Below, piece by piece: positions 25,749 through 35,152 of a DNA stretch of 64,000 bases. Source of the stretch: Rikenella microfusus (GTDB taxonomy: Bacteria; Bacteroidota; Bacteroidia; Bacteroidales; Tenuifilaceae); contig DYKO01000005.1 of the NCBI GenBank assembly GCA_020722565.1, forward strand, positions 1 through 64,000, in the 5' to 3' direction. Position 1 is the first letter of the stretch, and every line of letters begins with the position of its first letter. The notes under the pieces were generated by a model, which saw nothing but the letters and a program-made list of their open reading frames with translations, did no database searches and had not been told where the DNA came from. Position numbers and translations under genes: made by a program.

Positions 25749-28748
25749 TTAAAGCAATCGATCGTTTTCAGGCTTTAAAATAATACCCTGATTTGTTTTA
25801 GCATCGACTTGGATTACAAGAGGTTCATTGAACCGAACACAGCGTATAAACTCCGACTCGTACCATGCGGGCCTTGCATTTAGAAATGCTACATCATAGG
25901 TTCCATCATTTATATAGGGATTAATGGTGAGGTATGCTATTCTGAAAGAGGTGAGATTTTGAAAGAAGTGAGTGCCCTGGCTGGGATCAACCCTAAAATT
26001 TTCGATGCCAGATTCAATTATTACCCGCGCCTCAGAAATTTGCGACCATTTTATAGGCACTCCCAACCACGGGTCACTGCTACCCCATCGGCCTGGTCCA
26101 ACTAACACATAGTTTCGCTTAAGTTCAATAAAGCGCTTATTTACCTGCTCCAGTTCATGAGCAATATCTTTTGTGCGTGCCGGGTTAAAGCTATGGGGTT
26201 TTACATAAACAAAATCGACGATACCATTTACAGTTCCATGGCCCAATGCGCTTTTTGAATACAAAATGGCATGGTTCACATCTATACTGTCCCAACTAAT
26301 TAGTTCAGTTTGCTCGTTCTCAACAATGGGGCGTATTTGCAGAAAGTTAAAAACCTTAGGCATACCAGAATGAGAGTTAAGGTTTACAGCGAACTCAATT
26401 TCAATGTGGTTATTCATTTCGTGCTGGCCAATTTCAAGCAATTTGTTTAGAATGTCAGCCAAGGGGAATGCCTTATGCTTTAAAATAGGGGCAAAGGTTA
26501 CCAGTTTAAGGCCTTCATCGTAATAGCCATCGCGCAGGATAGCCGAATGCATGTCGTAGGTTGAGGTAACCATTTTAAAATCGGGGAGAAGGTATGCCTC
26601 CTTAATATCGAGGTTAAAAAGATTCATGCTATCGTCAACCTGGGGTTGAAAACTTAACGGATCAACATTTAGGGCGTAAAATTTTTTCTGGGTTTGCCTA
26701 AGGGCCATTTCGGGAGAGGAAAGCTGAAGGATTTTTTTGGGATACTTAGGCGAAAACCTAAGAGCTACGCCACCATCCACAATAAGTTTACCCAAACCAT
26801 AGCCAATGCTAGCAATTCCATCCTCGGTTTTTTCGGAACCAATAGGGTAAAAGTTTATGCTTCGGGCTACACCAGAAAGCGATGGAAGGTATAGGTTCCC
26901 GAATTGATTACCGCATATTTCCTGAATTACAATGCCCATTTTTTCCTCATCAATAACATTTTGTGTAGCATTCATATAGGCCTTGCTGGCCTTGTAGAAC
27001 ACCGAGGCATACACAGCTTTTATAGCCTTAACCAAATTGCCAAGCATATGTTCCGGGTCAGAAGCAAAAGGCACCATATAGGTGGAATAAATTCCAGCAA
27101 AGGGTTGATAATGGGAATCTTCTAGTTTGCTCGAGGATCGTACCGCCAATGGCCGTTTAAACACCGATATAACCTTTTTAAGATCGATCTTTACCCTTTC
27201 GGGCAATTTGGCTTCCAAAAAACACCTTAAAATCTCCTCATCCTCAAAATCCTGCAGCACTATGTTGTAAAGGTTGTTCAGTTCCATGAACTCATCAAAT
27301 ATATCGGTGCTTAAGACAACAGTTCGTGGAATGGTAATAATGGTGTTTTCGAACTTATTAAACAGATTATGATTACGTATTACCTGATTGATAAAGGCTA
27401 ATCCCCTAGCCTTTCCACCGATTGATCCATCGCCAATACGAGAAAAGAACTTGTACTCGTCAAAAGTATCGCGATCGAACTTAGCTATAATGCTCCTCCC
27501 CTTGCTCAATCGGTAGGCCGAGATAGCGTAGTAGAGAAATTTTCGTGCATCGTCGGTGTTTTTAAAGTCCCTAAGGGTCATGGGCTTAAAAAGTTGGGCG
27601 ATTGAAAATATCGCCCTGGCATTGAGCCACTTTGAGATGTCGTTTCGGCAGGAATGATACACCAGCGACTTGTCGGGAATAGTAAGTATTAGCTTTTGAA
27701 GCTGACTCAGATCTGATGCTCTGGCAATCTCAGCCATGGTATCGGGGTCAAGAAATACAAAGTCACCAAAACCGAAATTATTCAGAATGTAATCGCGCAG
27801 CTCCAAACTGAAGGTTTTTGAGTACTTGTGCAAAAACCCAACGCATAGCTCATCAGCATAAATCTTATTGGACAAATCCGACGATTGGAGAAGGAAAGGG
27901 ATATTGGGATCCTCAGAGCGAATTTCGCGGCAAAGCCTTAAACCTGCTTTAGTAACATGGTCGCGCTTATTCTCAACCTTGTAGCTAATATCAGAAATAA
28001 CCCCCAATATATTATTTTTGTATTTTCTGTAAAGGTTTAGCGCATCCTCGTAATTTGTGGCGAGCAGAATTTTAGGGCGGCCACGCATGCGGAGCATCCT
28101 ATGATGCTCGTTCAGTGCCTCGGTCATGAAACTTCGGGCTTGACGGAAAACAATTTTGTATATGTTGGGCAGAAACGATGAGTAGTACCTAACCGAGTCC
28201 TCAACCAAAATAATTGCCTGAACACCTATTTCAAGGATATCGTGTTCAGCGTTCATCTTATCCTCAATCAATTTAATAATGGCCAGCAGTAAATCGGCAT
28301 TACCCAGCCAGCAGAAAACGTAATCGATAGCGCTTAGGTCCTCGCGTTGGAGCCTGAGCGAGACCTCGCGCGAAAACGGGGTAAGCACCACAATGGGAAT
28401 CAACTGATACCTAACCTTAAGCATTTTGGCAAGGTTAAAGGTATCAATCTCACCAACATTGAGCATAGTAATAATCAAATCGATTCGTTCCTCCTGCAAA
28501 ATCCTAAGTACTTCGCGGGCAGTATGAGCCTGAATGAATACCGGAGGATATCGAAGGTTTAACGAGACGTACTCGTTAAATATTTGCTCATCAATACGTC
28601 CGTCCTCTTCAAGCAAAAAGGCATCGTAGCTGCTGCATATCAGCAACACCTTATAAATGCGCTTTTGCATCAACTTGTCAAACGAGGTATCGTAAATATC
28701 GAGTTGATAGGAACTCAAATACGACTGTTCACCGAGCAGATTTAGCAT
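25749..28748 (-). CDS. Two receiver-like domains fused to a PEP-synthase/PPDK nucleotide-binding domain
   Basis: A 999-residue protein. Residues about 32-160 form a degenerate receiver-like domain without a phosphorylatable aspartate (LIITMLN at the usual site). Residues about 178-320 look like a second receiver with acidic ILVEDS, a phospho-acceptor-like D253 in ISDIS, LLQSS and K308. From about 436 comes the PPDK/PEP-synthase N-terminal ATP-grasp-like domain: GGKARGL, PLAVRSSSKLEDSHYQPFAG near 532 and FLQIRPI near 800. A further conserved-looking C-terminal part contains LVGPGRWGSSDPWLG. The phosphohistidine swivel and the PEP-binding barrel are not evident, so it is not a normal PEP synthase. 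Function unknown; a signalling or regulatory enzyme is inferred. Confidence 0.8.
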   Translation of the reverse strand: MLNLLGEQSYLSSYQLDIYDTSFDKLMQKRIYKVLLICSSYDAFLLEEDGRIDEQIFNEYVSLNLRYPPVFIQAHTAREVLRILQEERIDLIITMLNVGEIDTFNLAKMLKVRYQLIPIVVLTPFSREVSLRLQREDLSAIDYVFCWLGNADLLLAIIKLIEDKMNAEHDILEIGVQAIILVEDSVRYYSSFLPNIYKIVFRQARSFMTEALNEHHRMLRMRGRPKILLATNYEDALNLYRKYKNNILGVISDISYKVENKRDHVTKAGLRLCREIRSEDPNIPFLLQSSDLSNKIYADELCVGFLHKYSKTFSLELRDYILNNFGFGDFVFLDPDTMAEIARASDLSQLQKLILTIPDKSLVYHSCRNDISKWLNARAIFSIAQLFKPMTLRDFKNTDDARKFLYYAISAYRLSKGRSIIAKFDRDTFDEYKFFSRIGDGSIGGKARGLAFINQVIRNHNLFNKFENTIITIPRTVVLSTDIFDEFMELNNLYNIVLQDFEDEEILRCFLEAKLPERVKIDLKKVISVFKRPLAVRSSSKLEDSHYQPFAGIYSTYMVPFASDPEHMLGNLVKAIKAVYASVFYKASKAYMNATQNVIDEEKMGIVIQEICGNQFGNLYLPSLSGVARSINFYPIGSEKTEDGIASIGYGLGKLIVDGGVALRFSPKYPKKILQLSSPEMALRQTQKKFYALNVDPLSFQPQVDDSMNLFNLDIKEAYLLPDFKMVTSTYDMHSAILRDGYYDEGLKLVTFAPILKHKAFPLADILNKLLEIGQHEMNNHIEIEFAVNLNSHSGMPKVFNFLQIRPIVENEQTELISWDSIDVNHAILYSKSALGHGTVNGIVDFVYVKPHSFNPARTKDIAHELEQVNKRFIELKRNYVLVGPGRWGSSDPWLGVPIKWSQISEARVIIESGIENFRVDPSQGTHFFQNLTSFRIAYLTINPYINDGTYDVAFLNARPAWYESEFIRCVRFNEPLVIQVDAKTNQGIILKPENDRLL

Positions 28749-28831
28749 ACCAATTCAAATTTGTGGCAAGTTAGCAAAAAGATGGTAAAATTTTGAGACA
28801 CTATAAAATGGAAACGGTCAATCAATAAACG

Positions 28832-28839
28832 TATCTTTG
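28832..28839 (+). promoter_or_regulatory. -7 promoter box upstream of apbE
   Basis: Perfect TATCTTTG 22 bases before the apbE ATG. No TTTG lies at the normal spacing, so only the -7 element is supported. Confidence 0.5.
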
Positions 28840-28861
28840 CGTAACAAATACTTAAGCAGAT

Positions 28862-29863
28862 ATGAAGATAAATATAGCCATTCCAATACTATTATTAGCA
28901 TTAGCCTGCTGCAAGCCCGTATCACACAAATCGTACATCAGGTTAAATGGATTTACTCAGGGGACAACCTACAGCATCACCTACTACGACTCACTATATC
29001 GAGATTTTTCAACTCAAATCGATTCCATTCTGAACCGAATAGACTACTCCATGTCAATATACAACAGCGAATCGATTATAAGCAAGGTAAACAGCAATCA
29101 AATTGATACCATTGACACACTTCTTAAAGAAGTAATTGAAGCCTCTTTTAATAACTACCACTTAACAGATGGCGCTTTTGATATAACCGTAGGGCCTATT
29201 GTCAGGGCAATAGGATTTGGCCCGGATAAATCAAAGGGTATCGATTCAGCCAAAATTAAAACTTTTCTACCGCTAATTGGAATGAACCAGCTTATGTTGA
29301 ACGGATACAGGTTGATTAAAGCCAATAAAAATATTCAGATTGATGTAAATGCAATAGCGCAGGGTTACACGGCAGATGTTGTCGGGGAATTTTTCAAATC
29401 AAAAGGCGTTGCCAATTACCTTGTTGAGGTGGGTGGCGAAATAACCGCAGATGGAGTAAACCCTTCAAATAAAGATTGGGTAATTGGAATAGACCGGCCA
29501 ATGGAGGGAGCCCTTCCGGGTGAAAATCTACAGGCTAAGGTAACCATTGGCCAGGGGGAAGGACTTGCCACTTCGGGCAACTACCGAAAATTTATTGAGG
29601 TTAACGGGCAAAAGTACTCACACACCATAAATCCCAAAACGGGATTTCCAGAACTTAACAACCTGCTCAGCGCCACAGTTATTGCACCAAGCGCATCCAA
29701 AGCTGATGCTTTAGCCACAGCTTTCATGGTTAAGGGATTGGATTGGACAAAAGAATTTGTTGAACGAAACAAAGATATAAACGTATATCTTATATACGCC
29801 GGTAATAAAGGCGAGTATAGGATTTGGATGGACGAAGGCATGAAAAAAAAGGTAATTCCCTAA
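28862..29863 (+). CDS. apbE: FAD:protein FMN transferase (lipoprotein)
   Basis: A 333-residue ApbE family protein with a lipoprotein signal peptide (LLLALACC). It transfers FMN from FAD onto threonine residues of NqrB/NqrC or RnfG/RnfD-type subunits, outside the cytoplasmic membrane. Family motifs are the N-terminal GFTQGTTYSITYY, DGAFDITVGPIV near residue 108, DVNAIAQGYTADVV, VEVGGEITADG and the late TINPKTGFP. Two small membrane-protein genes with NQR-maturation features lie convergently just after it. Confidence 0.93.
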   Translation: MKINIAIPILLLALACCKPVSHKSYIRLNGFTQGTTYSITYYDSLYRDFSTQIDSILNRIDYSMSIYNSESIISKVNSNQIDTIDTLLKEVIEASFNNYHLTDGAFDITVGPIVRAIGFGPDKSKGIDSAKIKTFLPLIGMNQLMLNGYRLIKANKNIQIDVNAIAQGYTADVVGEFFKSKGVANYLVEVGGEITADGVNPSNKDWVIGIDRPMEGALPGENLQAKVTIGQGEGLATSGNYRKFIEVNGQKYSHTINPKTGFPELNNLLSATVIAPSASKADALATAFMVKGLDWTKEFVERNKDINVYLIYAGNKGEYRIWMDEGMKKKVIP

Positions 29864-30042
29864 ATTCCATTGGCTGCTGTTTTGGACGAACAATTTTCGC
29901 CTCCACCGCATCCACAGGAGTATCCCAAATCGGACTCATCGCAATTTGGCTTGCGACGTTTAAAAATACTTTTTATTGAAAGGGCAAAAAATACAAACCC
30001 AATTAAAACCACCGCAAGAACAATCAGTTTAATAGTTGCCAT
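29860..30042 (-). CDS. NqrM-like small cysteine-rich membrane protein
   Basis: A 60-residue protein with one N-terminal transmembrane helix (residues 4-24), a basic stretch KRRKP, then a cluster of cysteines (NCDESDLGYSCGCGGGENC). This matches the pattern of NqrM (DUF539), needed for iron-centre insertion in Na+-translocating NADH:quinone reductase. Its position beside apbE supports that reading. Its stop overlaps that of apbE by four bases. Family assignment is by pattern, not search. Confidence 0.65.
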   Translation of the reverse strand: MATIKLIVLAVVLIGFVFFALSIKSIFKRRKPNCDESDLGYSCGCGGGENCSSKTAANGI

Positions 30043-30065
30043 ACCATTACGTTTTTAATTTACAA

Positions 30066-30305
30066 TTACTTGCGGGCATGCTCATAACAAGTGGCACAAG
30101 CAGTATTCTTGCCATTTTTCCCCCAACTCTTAATTTCTTCGGTACGGGGACATGTAATTCCCCTTTTACGAAGCTCACGGTTATGACCCGTTGATGTTTC
30201 AGGGAACCGATGTGACTTGTGAAACAAAATCTTTACCGCCATACCCAAAATAGCCATACCCAAAATAGCAGAGGCAACCAGAACTAACTTAAAAAATACC
30301 ATCAC
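30066..30305 (-). CDS. Small membrane-anchored protein with two cysteines
   Basis: A 79-residue protein with a hydrophobic N-terminus (residues 3-27), a central RFPETSTGHNRELRKRGITC segment and a C-terminal TACATCYEH. It lies 23 bases upstream of the NqrM-like gene on the same strand and probably shares its transcript. Similar small proteins are common beside apbE in Bacteroidota, but no function is established. A role in respiratory flavoprotein or iron-sulfur maturation is inferred from context. Confidence 0.65.
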   Translation of the reverse strand: MMVFFKLVLVASAILGMAILGMAVKILFHKSHRFPETSTGHNRELRKRGITCPRTEEIKSWGKNGKNTACATCYEHARK

Positions 30306-30450
30306 TATAAAATTTTCAGCAAAGTTAATTCATTCAACCTCTAACCATAATGTTTAACAAGTAAAGAATGGAAAAGTTCAGCAAAAGAATTACCCATAAA
30401 ACATTTAGCAGGCTTTTTTGTTTACAGGTAAACTCAATCCTATTTTTACA

Positions 30451-32865
30451 ATGAGCACAGCTAAAATAATTAACATTTCCAAGGACGAAATACTAAACGA
30501 CTACTACATTGCACTGCTTAGCCGTAATATTAGCATTATGGGGCGAAAAGAGGTTCTAACCGGTAAAGCTAAATTTGGCATTTTTGGTGATGGGAAAGAG
30601 TTAGCCCAAATAGCCCTTGCCAAAACTTTTAATGATGGAGATTGGCGTTCCGGTTACTACCGTGACCAAACGTTTATGATGGCTGCAGGGCTATTCACAG
30701 CCGAGGAGTTTTTTGCCCAGCTTTACGGGCAAACCGACATCAACCTTAACCCCGGTAATGCAGGACGCACCTTTAACAACCACTTTGCTACCCGCAGCAT
30801 TAACCCCGATGGTACATGGAAGAACCTTCCCAAGCAGAAAAACAGCACCCCCGACATTTCACCAACAGCGGGACAAATGCCACGATTGCTTGGGTTGGCA
30901 TGGGCTTCAAAATTATTCAGGCACAACAAGGAGCTCTGGAACTTTGAGCAGTTTAGCAGAAAAGGGAACGAGGTTGCTTTTGGCACAATTGGCGATGCCA
31001 GCACATCGGAGGGACATTTCTGGGAAACCATAAACGCTGCAGCAGTGCTTCAAGTTCCAATGGTAGTTGCCGTTTGGGACGATGGCTACGGCATTTCAGT
31101 GCCAAGAGATTACCAAACCACAAAGGGAAGCATATCGGATCTACTTAAGGGATTTGAAAAAGGAGAGGGTGATGTTAACGGAATACGCATCTACAAGGTA
31201 AAGGGGTGGGACTATCCTGCACTGATAGAGATCTTCACAAAAGGTGTAGAGCAATCGCGAACCGAACAGGTTCCTGTTCTTTTCCATGTTACGGAAATCA
31301 CTCAACCCCAGGGACACTCAACTTCAGGCTCACATGAGCGGTATAAATCGCCCGAGAGGCTGCAATGGGAAAAAGAGTTTGACTGCAACGCCCAGTTCCG
31401 TTCCTGGATAATTGAAAATGATTATGCCAGCGAAAAAGAATTGACCGATATAGAAGCAAAAGCACTAGCCGATGCAAAATCGGCGCGAGAAAAGGCCTGG
31501 ACCGATTTTACCAATCCCATCAAAAAGGAGCGCGACGAACTCATAAAAATAATCGATAACCGCTCGTGCATCTGTAAGCGGGAGCATATCGATAAGGTAG
31601 GACTGATAACAGAACAGCTGAGAGCCATTCCCAACCCCATCCGTAAGGATATCATGAGTGCAGCCAAGCGCATTCTGCGTCATGTTTGTACCGATTGCTC
31701 CATGCGTGAAAAGCTTCAGGCCGATCTTACTGCCTGGCTAGAACGCAACATGCACGATGGCTATGACAGGTACAGCTCACACCTTTACTGCGAAACCGAT
31801 CGTGCAGCATGGAAGATAAAGGGCGTTCCTCCGATTTTTAAAGACGATTCACCAATGGTTGCCGGTCGTGAGATACTTCGCGATAACTGGGATGCACAGT
31901 TTAAAAAGAACCCGCTACTGGTAGTATTTGGCGAGGATGTTGGTGGTATAGGTGGTGTTAACCAAACCTACGAGGGATTGCAAAAGAAATATGGCGAATT
32001 AAGAATTTCAGACACCGGAATAAGGGAGAACACCATTCTTGGACAGGGGTTAGGGCTTGCCCTCAGGGGTATGCGGCCCGTTGCCGAAATTCAATACTTC
32101 GACTACCTACTCTATGCCCTTCAAACCATGAGCGATGATTTGGCAACCATTCGCTGGCGAACAAAAAGCGGACAGATGGCCCCACTAATTATTACCACAC
32201 GTGGACACAGGCTCGAAGGCGTTTGGCACGCCGGCTCACCCCTCAGCATGGTTATCAACTCAATCAGAGGAGTTTACGTTTGCGTTCCCCGCAACATGAC
32301 CCAAGCCGCAGGTTTCTACAACACCCTGCTCGAGGCCGACGACCCGGCACTGGTTATTGAACCACTAAATGGGTACCGTTTAAAGGAAAAGAGACCTGAA
32401 AATATAGGAGAATACAAAATACCACTTGGTGTCCCTGAAATTCTGCACGAGGGCACCGATGTGACCCTAGTTACCTATGGCAGCTGTGTTCGGATTGCAC
32501 AGGAAGCTGTTGAGCAACTCTGGGATTTCGGCATCTCTGTTGAACTCATTGATGTGCAAACCCTTTTGCCATTCGACATTCCCAACCTTATCCTAGAATC
32601 CGTGAAGAAAACCAACCGAGTGGTATTTTTTGATGAAGATGTACCCGGCGGAGCAACAGCATTCATGATGCAAAAAGTGGTTGAGGAACGTGAGGGCTAC
32701 CGTTATCTCGACTCACCCCCAAAAACCATAACAGCAAGAGAGCATCGTCCGGCATACACCACCGACGGCGATTACTTCTCGAACCCCAATGCCGAGGATG
32801 TATTCGAAGGCATTTACAACCTTATACACGAGGCTAATCCCAAAAGGTACCCCAAACTCTATTAA
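30451..32865 (+). CDS. 2-oxoacid dehydrogenase E1, alpha and beta subunits fused
   Basis: An 804-residue thiamine-diphosphate enzyme. Residues about 20-330 form the alpha part, with the TPP-binding GDASTSEGHFWETINAAAV and WDDGYGIS. A linker of about 120 residues contains CIC and CTDC cysteine pairs. Residues about 450-800 form the beta part (VFGEDVGGIGGVNQTYEGL, ISDTGIRENTILGQGLGLAL). It decarboxylates pyruvate or branched-chain 2-oxoacids and passes the acyl group to a lipoylated E2. No E2 or E3 gene is near. The start MSTAKIINIS is chosen over a longer frame (30418) that runs through AT-rich upstream DNA. Substrate is uncertain. Confidence 0.88.
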   Translation: MSTAKIINISKDEILNDYYIALLSRNISIMGRKEVLTGKAKFGIFGDGKELAQIALAKTFNDGDWRSGYYRDQTFMMAAGLFTAEEFFAQLYGQTDINLNPGNAGRTFNNHFATRSINPDGTWKNLPKQKNSTPDISPTAGQMPRLLGLAWASKLFRHNKELWNFEQFSRKGNEVAFGTIGDASTSEGHFWETINAAAVLQVPMVVAVWDDGYGISVPRDYQTTKGSISDLLKGFEKGEGDVNGIRIYKVKGWDYPALIEIFTKGVEQSRTEQVPVLFHVTEITQPQGHSTSGSHERYKSPERLQWEKEFDCNAQFRSWIIENDYASEKELTDIEAKALADAKSAREKAWTDFTNPIKKERDELIKIIDNRSCICKREHIDKVGLITEQLRAIPNPIRKDIMSAAKRILRHVCTDCSMREKLQADLTAWLERNMHDGYDRYSSHLYCETDRAAWKIKGVPPIFKDDSPMVAGREILRDNWDAQFKKNPLLVVFGEDVGGIGGVNQTYEGLQKKYGELRISDTGIRENTILGQGLGLALRGMRPVAEIQYFDYLLYALQTMSDDLATIRWRTKSGQMAPLIITTRGHRLEGVWHAGSPLSMVINSIRGVYVCVPRNMTQAAGFYNTLLEADDPALVIEPLNGYRLKEKRPENIGEYKIPLGVPEILHEGTDVTLVTYGSCVRIAQEAVEQLWDFGISVELIDVQTLLPFDIPNLILESVKKTNRVVFFDEDVPGGATAFMMQKVVEEREGYRYLDSPPKTITAREHRPAYTTDGDYFSNPNAEDVFEGIYNLIHEANPKRYPKLY

Positions 32866-32866
32866 C

Positions 32867-32893
32867 AAAAAAGCCCCTTAACGGGGCTTTTTT
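32867..32893. terminator. Bidirectional terminator
   Basis: Stem AAAAAAGCCCC / GGGGCTTTTTT with a five-base loop, T-runs on both strands, between the convergent E1 and nhaC genes. Confidence 0.9.
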
Positions 32894-34391
32894 ATTCCGG
32901 TTCAAACTTTAATTCAACCTCCCGGTTTTCTTCCTCCTTATCAATTTGCTTCATCTCTTCAGGGGAATAGCGACGGATTTTATAACCAATGATGGCTATT
33001 ATGATGCTCATAAATGGACTAATGATGTTAAAAAAGGCATAAGGGGCATAGCTAAAAGTGGAAACCCCCAATACTGCAGCCTGTGTTGCACCACAGGTAT
33101 TCCACGGTATGAGCACCGATGTTACTGTTCCTGAATCCTCCAGTGTACGACTGAGCAGCTCAGGCTTATAACCCCTTTTACGAAAAGTTTTGGCAAACAT
33201 TCGCCCTGGAACCACAATTGAAATGTACTGATCTGAAGCAGTAATGTTGAAAAACAAGCAGCTAGCCACAACCGAAGCCACTAACGATGCGGTTGTCTTT
33301 GCAAAGCGAATTATAGTTTCGGTAATCTTAACAAGCAAACCTGCCGATTCCATAACACCACCAAAAATCATTGCCGTTATAATAAGCCAAATGGTATTCA
33401 TCATACCGGCCATGCCGCGCGTTGTAAGTAATTCATTCAATTGGGCATTACCCGAATCGATCGTTACTTCCCCAAACATGCTTTTCATTACTGCTATATA
33501 GCTGGCCTTCGGGTAGTTTTCAGTAACTCCTGATACCTGCTCAACAATGTGAGGTTGAAAAAATAAAGCGAAAATACCACCAAGCAAAACACCAAACATA
33601 ATTGATGGCAATGGAGGCGTTTTCTTGACAATAACTATAATCAAAAAGATGGGTACAAGCAAAAGCCACGGAGCGATGTTGAAAGTAGAGGTTAGTGTAT
33701 TCATTGTGGTTTGAACATCAATAGTGCCTTGTGGTTCAAACCTAAGTCCTATAACCAGAAAAATGATAAGTGTGATTGTTAATGAAGGAATTGTTGTAAT
33801 GATCATATACTTTACATGCGTAAACAGATCAGTTCCGGCCATGGCGGGGGCCAGGTTAGTAGTATCGCTAAGCGGCGACATTTTGTCGCCAAAATAGGCG
33901 CCAGAAACAATCGCACCTGCAATTATGGCATGATTATAGCCCAAAGCATCTCCAATGCCCAATAGGGCAACACCAATGGTAGCAACAGTTGACCATGAAC
34001 TACCGGTTGCAAGCGATACCACGGAGGTTATTACCACGGTGGCAAACAAAAATATTTTGGGATGAAGAATCTTCAAGCCGTAGTATATAAGCGTTGGTAC
34101 CACACCGCTAATCATCCATGTGCCGGCTAGGGCGCCAATAAGCATAAGAATAAGCATCGACGGCATGGCCGAACCAATAGTTTTTACTATAATTTCTCTG
34201 ATATAATTCCACTTATAACCAAGCCTAATGGCTATTACTGAGCCTATAGTTGAAGCCAGAAGCAAAGCAATTTGATTGGCCCCCGAAAGGGTTTCATCGC
34301 CAAAGTAGATTACATTTAGCGTAAGAAACAGTATGAGAGAGGCTATTGGGATGATGCTATGTATCAAACGGGGTTGCTTGATATTCTCCAT
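32892..34391 (-). CDS. nhaC: Na+/H+ antiporter, NhaC family
   Basis: A 499-residue inner-membrane protein with about 12 helices. Segments such as GAYFGDKMSPLSDTTNLAPAM and LVASCLFFNITASDQYISIVVPGRMF, and the late TVTSVLIPWNTCGATQA, are characteristic of NhaC antiporters, which expel Na+ (sometimes with malate exchange) in return for protons. The acidic C-terminal tail (KEEENREVELKFEPE) is cytoplasmic. It is monocistronic. Confidence 0.88.
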   Translation of the reverse strand: MENIKQPRLIHSIIPIASLILFLTLNVIYFGDETLSGANQIALLLASTIGSVIAIRLGYKWNYIREIIVKTIGSAMPSMLILMLIGALAGTWMISGVVPTLIYYGLKILHPKIFLFATVVITSVVSLATGSSWSTVATIGVALLGIGDALGYNHAIIAGAIVSGAYFGDKMSPLSDTTNLAPAMAGTDLFTHVKYMIITTIPSLTITLIIFLVIGLRFEPQGTIDVQTTMNTLTSTFNIAPWLLLVPIFLIIVIVKKTPPLPSIMFGVLLGGIFALFFQPHIVEQVSGVTENYPKASYIAVMKSMFGEVTIDSGNAQLNELLTTRGMAGMMNTIWLIITAMIFGGVMESAGLLVKITETIIRFAKTTASLVASVVASCLFFNITASDQYISIVVPGRMFAKTFRKRGYKPELLSRTLEDSGTVTSVLIPWNTCGATQAAVLGVSTFSYAPYAFFNIISPFMSIIIAIIGYKIRRYSPEEMKQIDKEEENREVELKFEPE

Positions 34392-34540
34392 TTACCAATT
34401 TTTTGCGCAAAATAGTAAAATATTCAACTGATAAATAAAGAATTTCATCAATGTTATCGATTTATTAACCAAAACAAAATCGATTATCAATAAAATTTGG
34501 CATATTTTTAGATATATTACATGCAGAAAAAAATGAAGGA

Positions 34541-34546
34541 AGGAGG
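34541..34546 (+). promoter_or_regulatory. Strong Shine-Dalgarno sequence of the YqgE gene
   Basis: AGGAGG six bases before the ATG at 34553. Such a perfect ribosome-binding site stands out in this genome, where most starts lack one, and it fixes the start codon. Confidence 0.65.
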
Positions 34547-34552
34547 TATGCC

Positions 34553-35152
34553 ATGGCAAAAGGGAACGAACTTGATCTCAACATCTTCGATATCAAATAC
34601 AAGCAAATACCCCCCAAGGCAGGTAGGGTTATTATTGCACAGCCATCGCTTACCGATCCGTTTTTTAAAAAAACTGTTATCTATCTCATTGAACACGACC
34701 CCAATGGAAGCATGGGATTCATCATCAACCGGAAGCTCAACATCAGCCTAAAAGATATTATTACCGATTTTCCGGATATCAACGTAAACGTTTCGGTAGG
34801 CGGCCCTGTTAGCCCGGAAACACTTAATTTTCTGCACACCTTTGGCGACAAAATCCCAAACTCGATGCCATTGGGTAACGGCTTATTTATGAATGGCGAT
34901 ATCAATGTTCTTAAAGCTCTGGCGCTAGCTGGAAAGGTTAATTCGCAAAACCTCAGAATTTTTATTGGCTATTCTGGTTGGGGTCCCAATCAACTTAACG
35001 ATGAACTAAATGAAAAATCCTGGGTGGTTGTGAATTTCCCCCAGATGGACATTATGAAAGGGGTTTATGACAGTTGGTACTTCGCTGTTCAACAACTGGG
35101 TGAGAAATTTAAGGTGTGGACAATACTTCCCGATAACCCAAACCTAAACTGA
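34553..35152 (+). CDS. yqgE: YqgE/AlgH family protein
   Basis: A 199-residue protein of the UPF0301 family. Hallmarks are GRVIIAQPSLTDPFFKKTVIYL, EHDPNGSMGFIINRK, VGGPV and FIGYSGWGPNQL. The family is widespread and structurally known, but its biochemical role is not settled. It stands alone; its last nine bases overlap the end of the convergent aminotransferase gene. Confidence 0.92.
   Translation: MAKGNELDLNIFDIKYKQIPPKAGRVIIAQPSLTDPFFKKTVIYLIEHDPNGSMGFIINRKLNISLKDIITDFPDINVNVSVGGPVSPETLNFLHTFGDKIPNSMPLGNGLFMNGDINVLKALALAGKVNSQNLRIFIGYSGWGPNQLNDELNEKSWVVVNFPQMDIMKGVYDSWYFAVQQLGEKFKVWTILPDNPNLN

Noticed and set aside
30417-30448. TTTG-N20-TATTTTTA before the E1 fusion gene
   Set aside because: Matches the promoter pattern but ends two bases before the chosen ATG, so transcription would start at or after the start codon; likely chance in AT-rich DNA unless the mRNA is leaderless.
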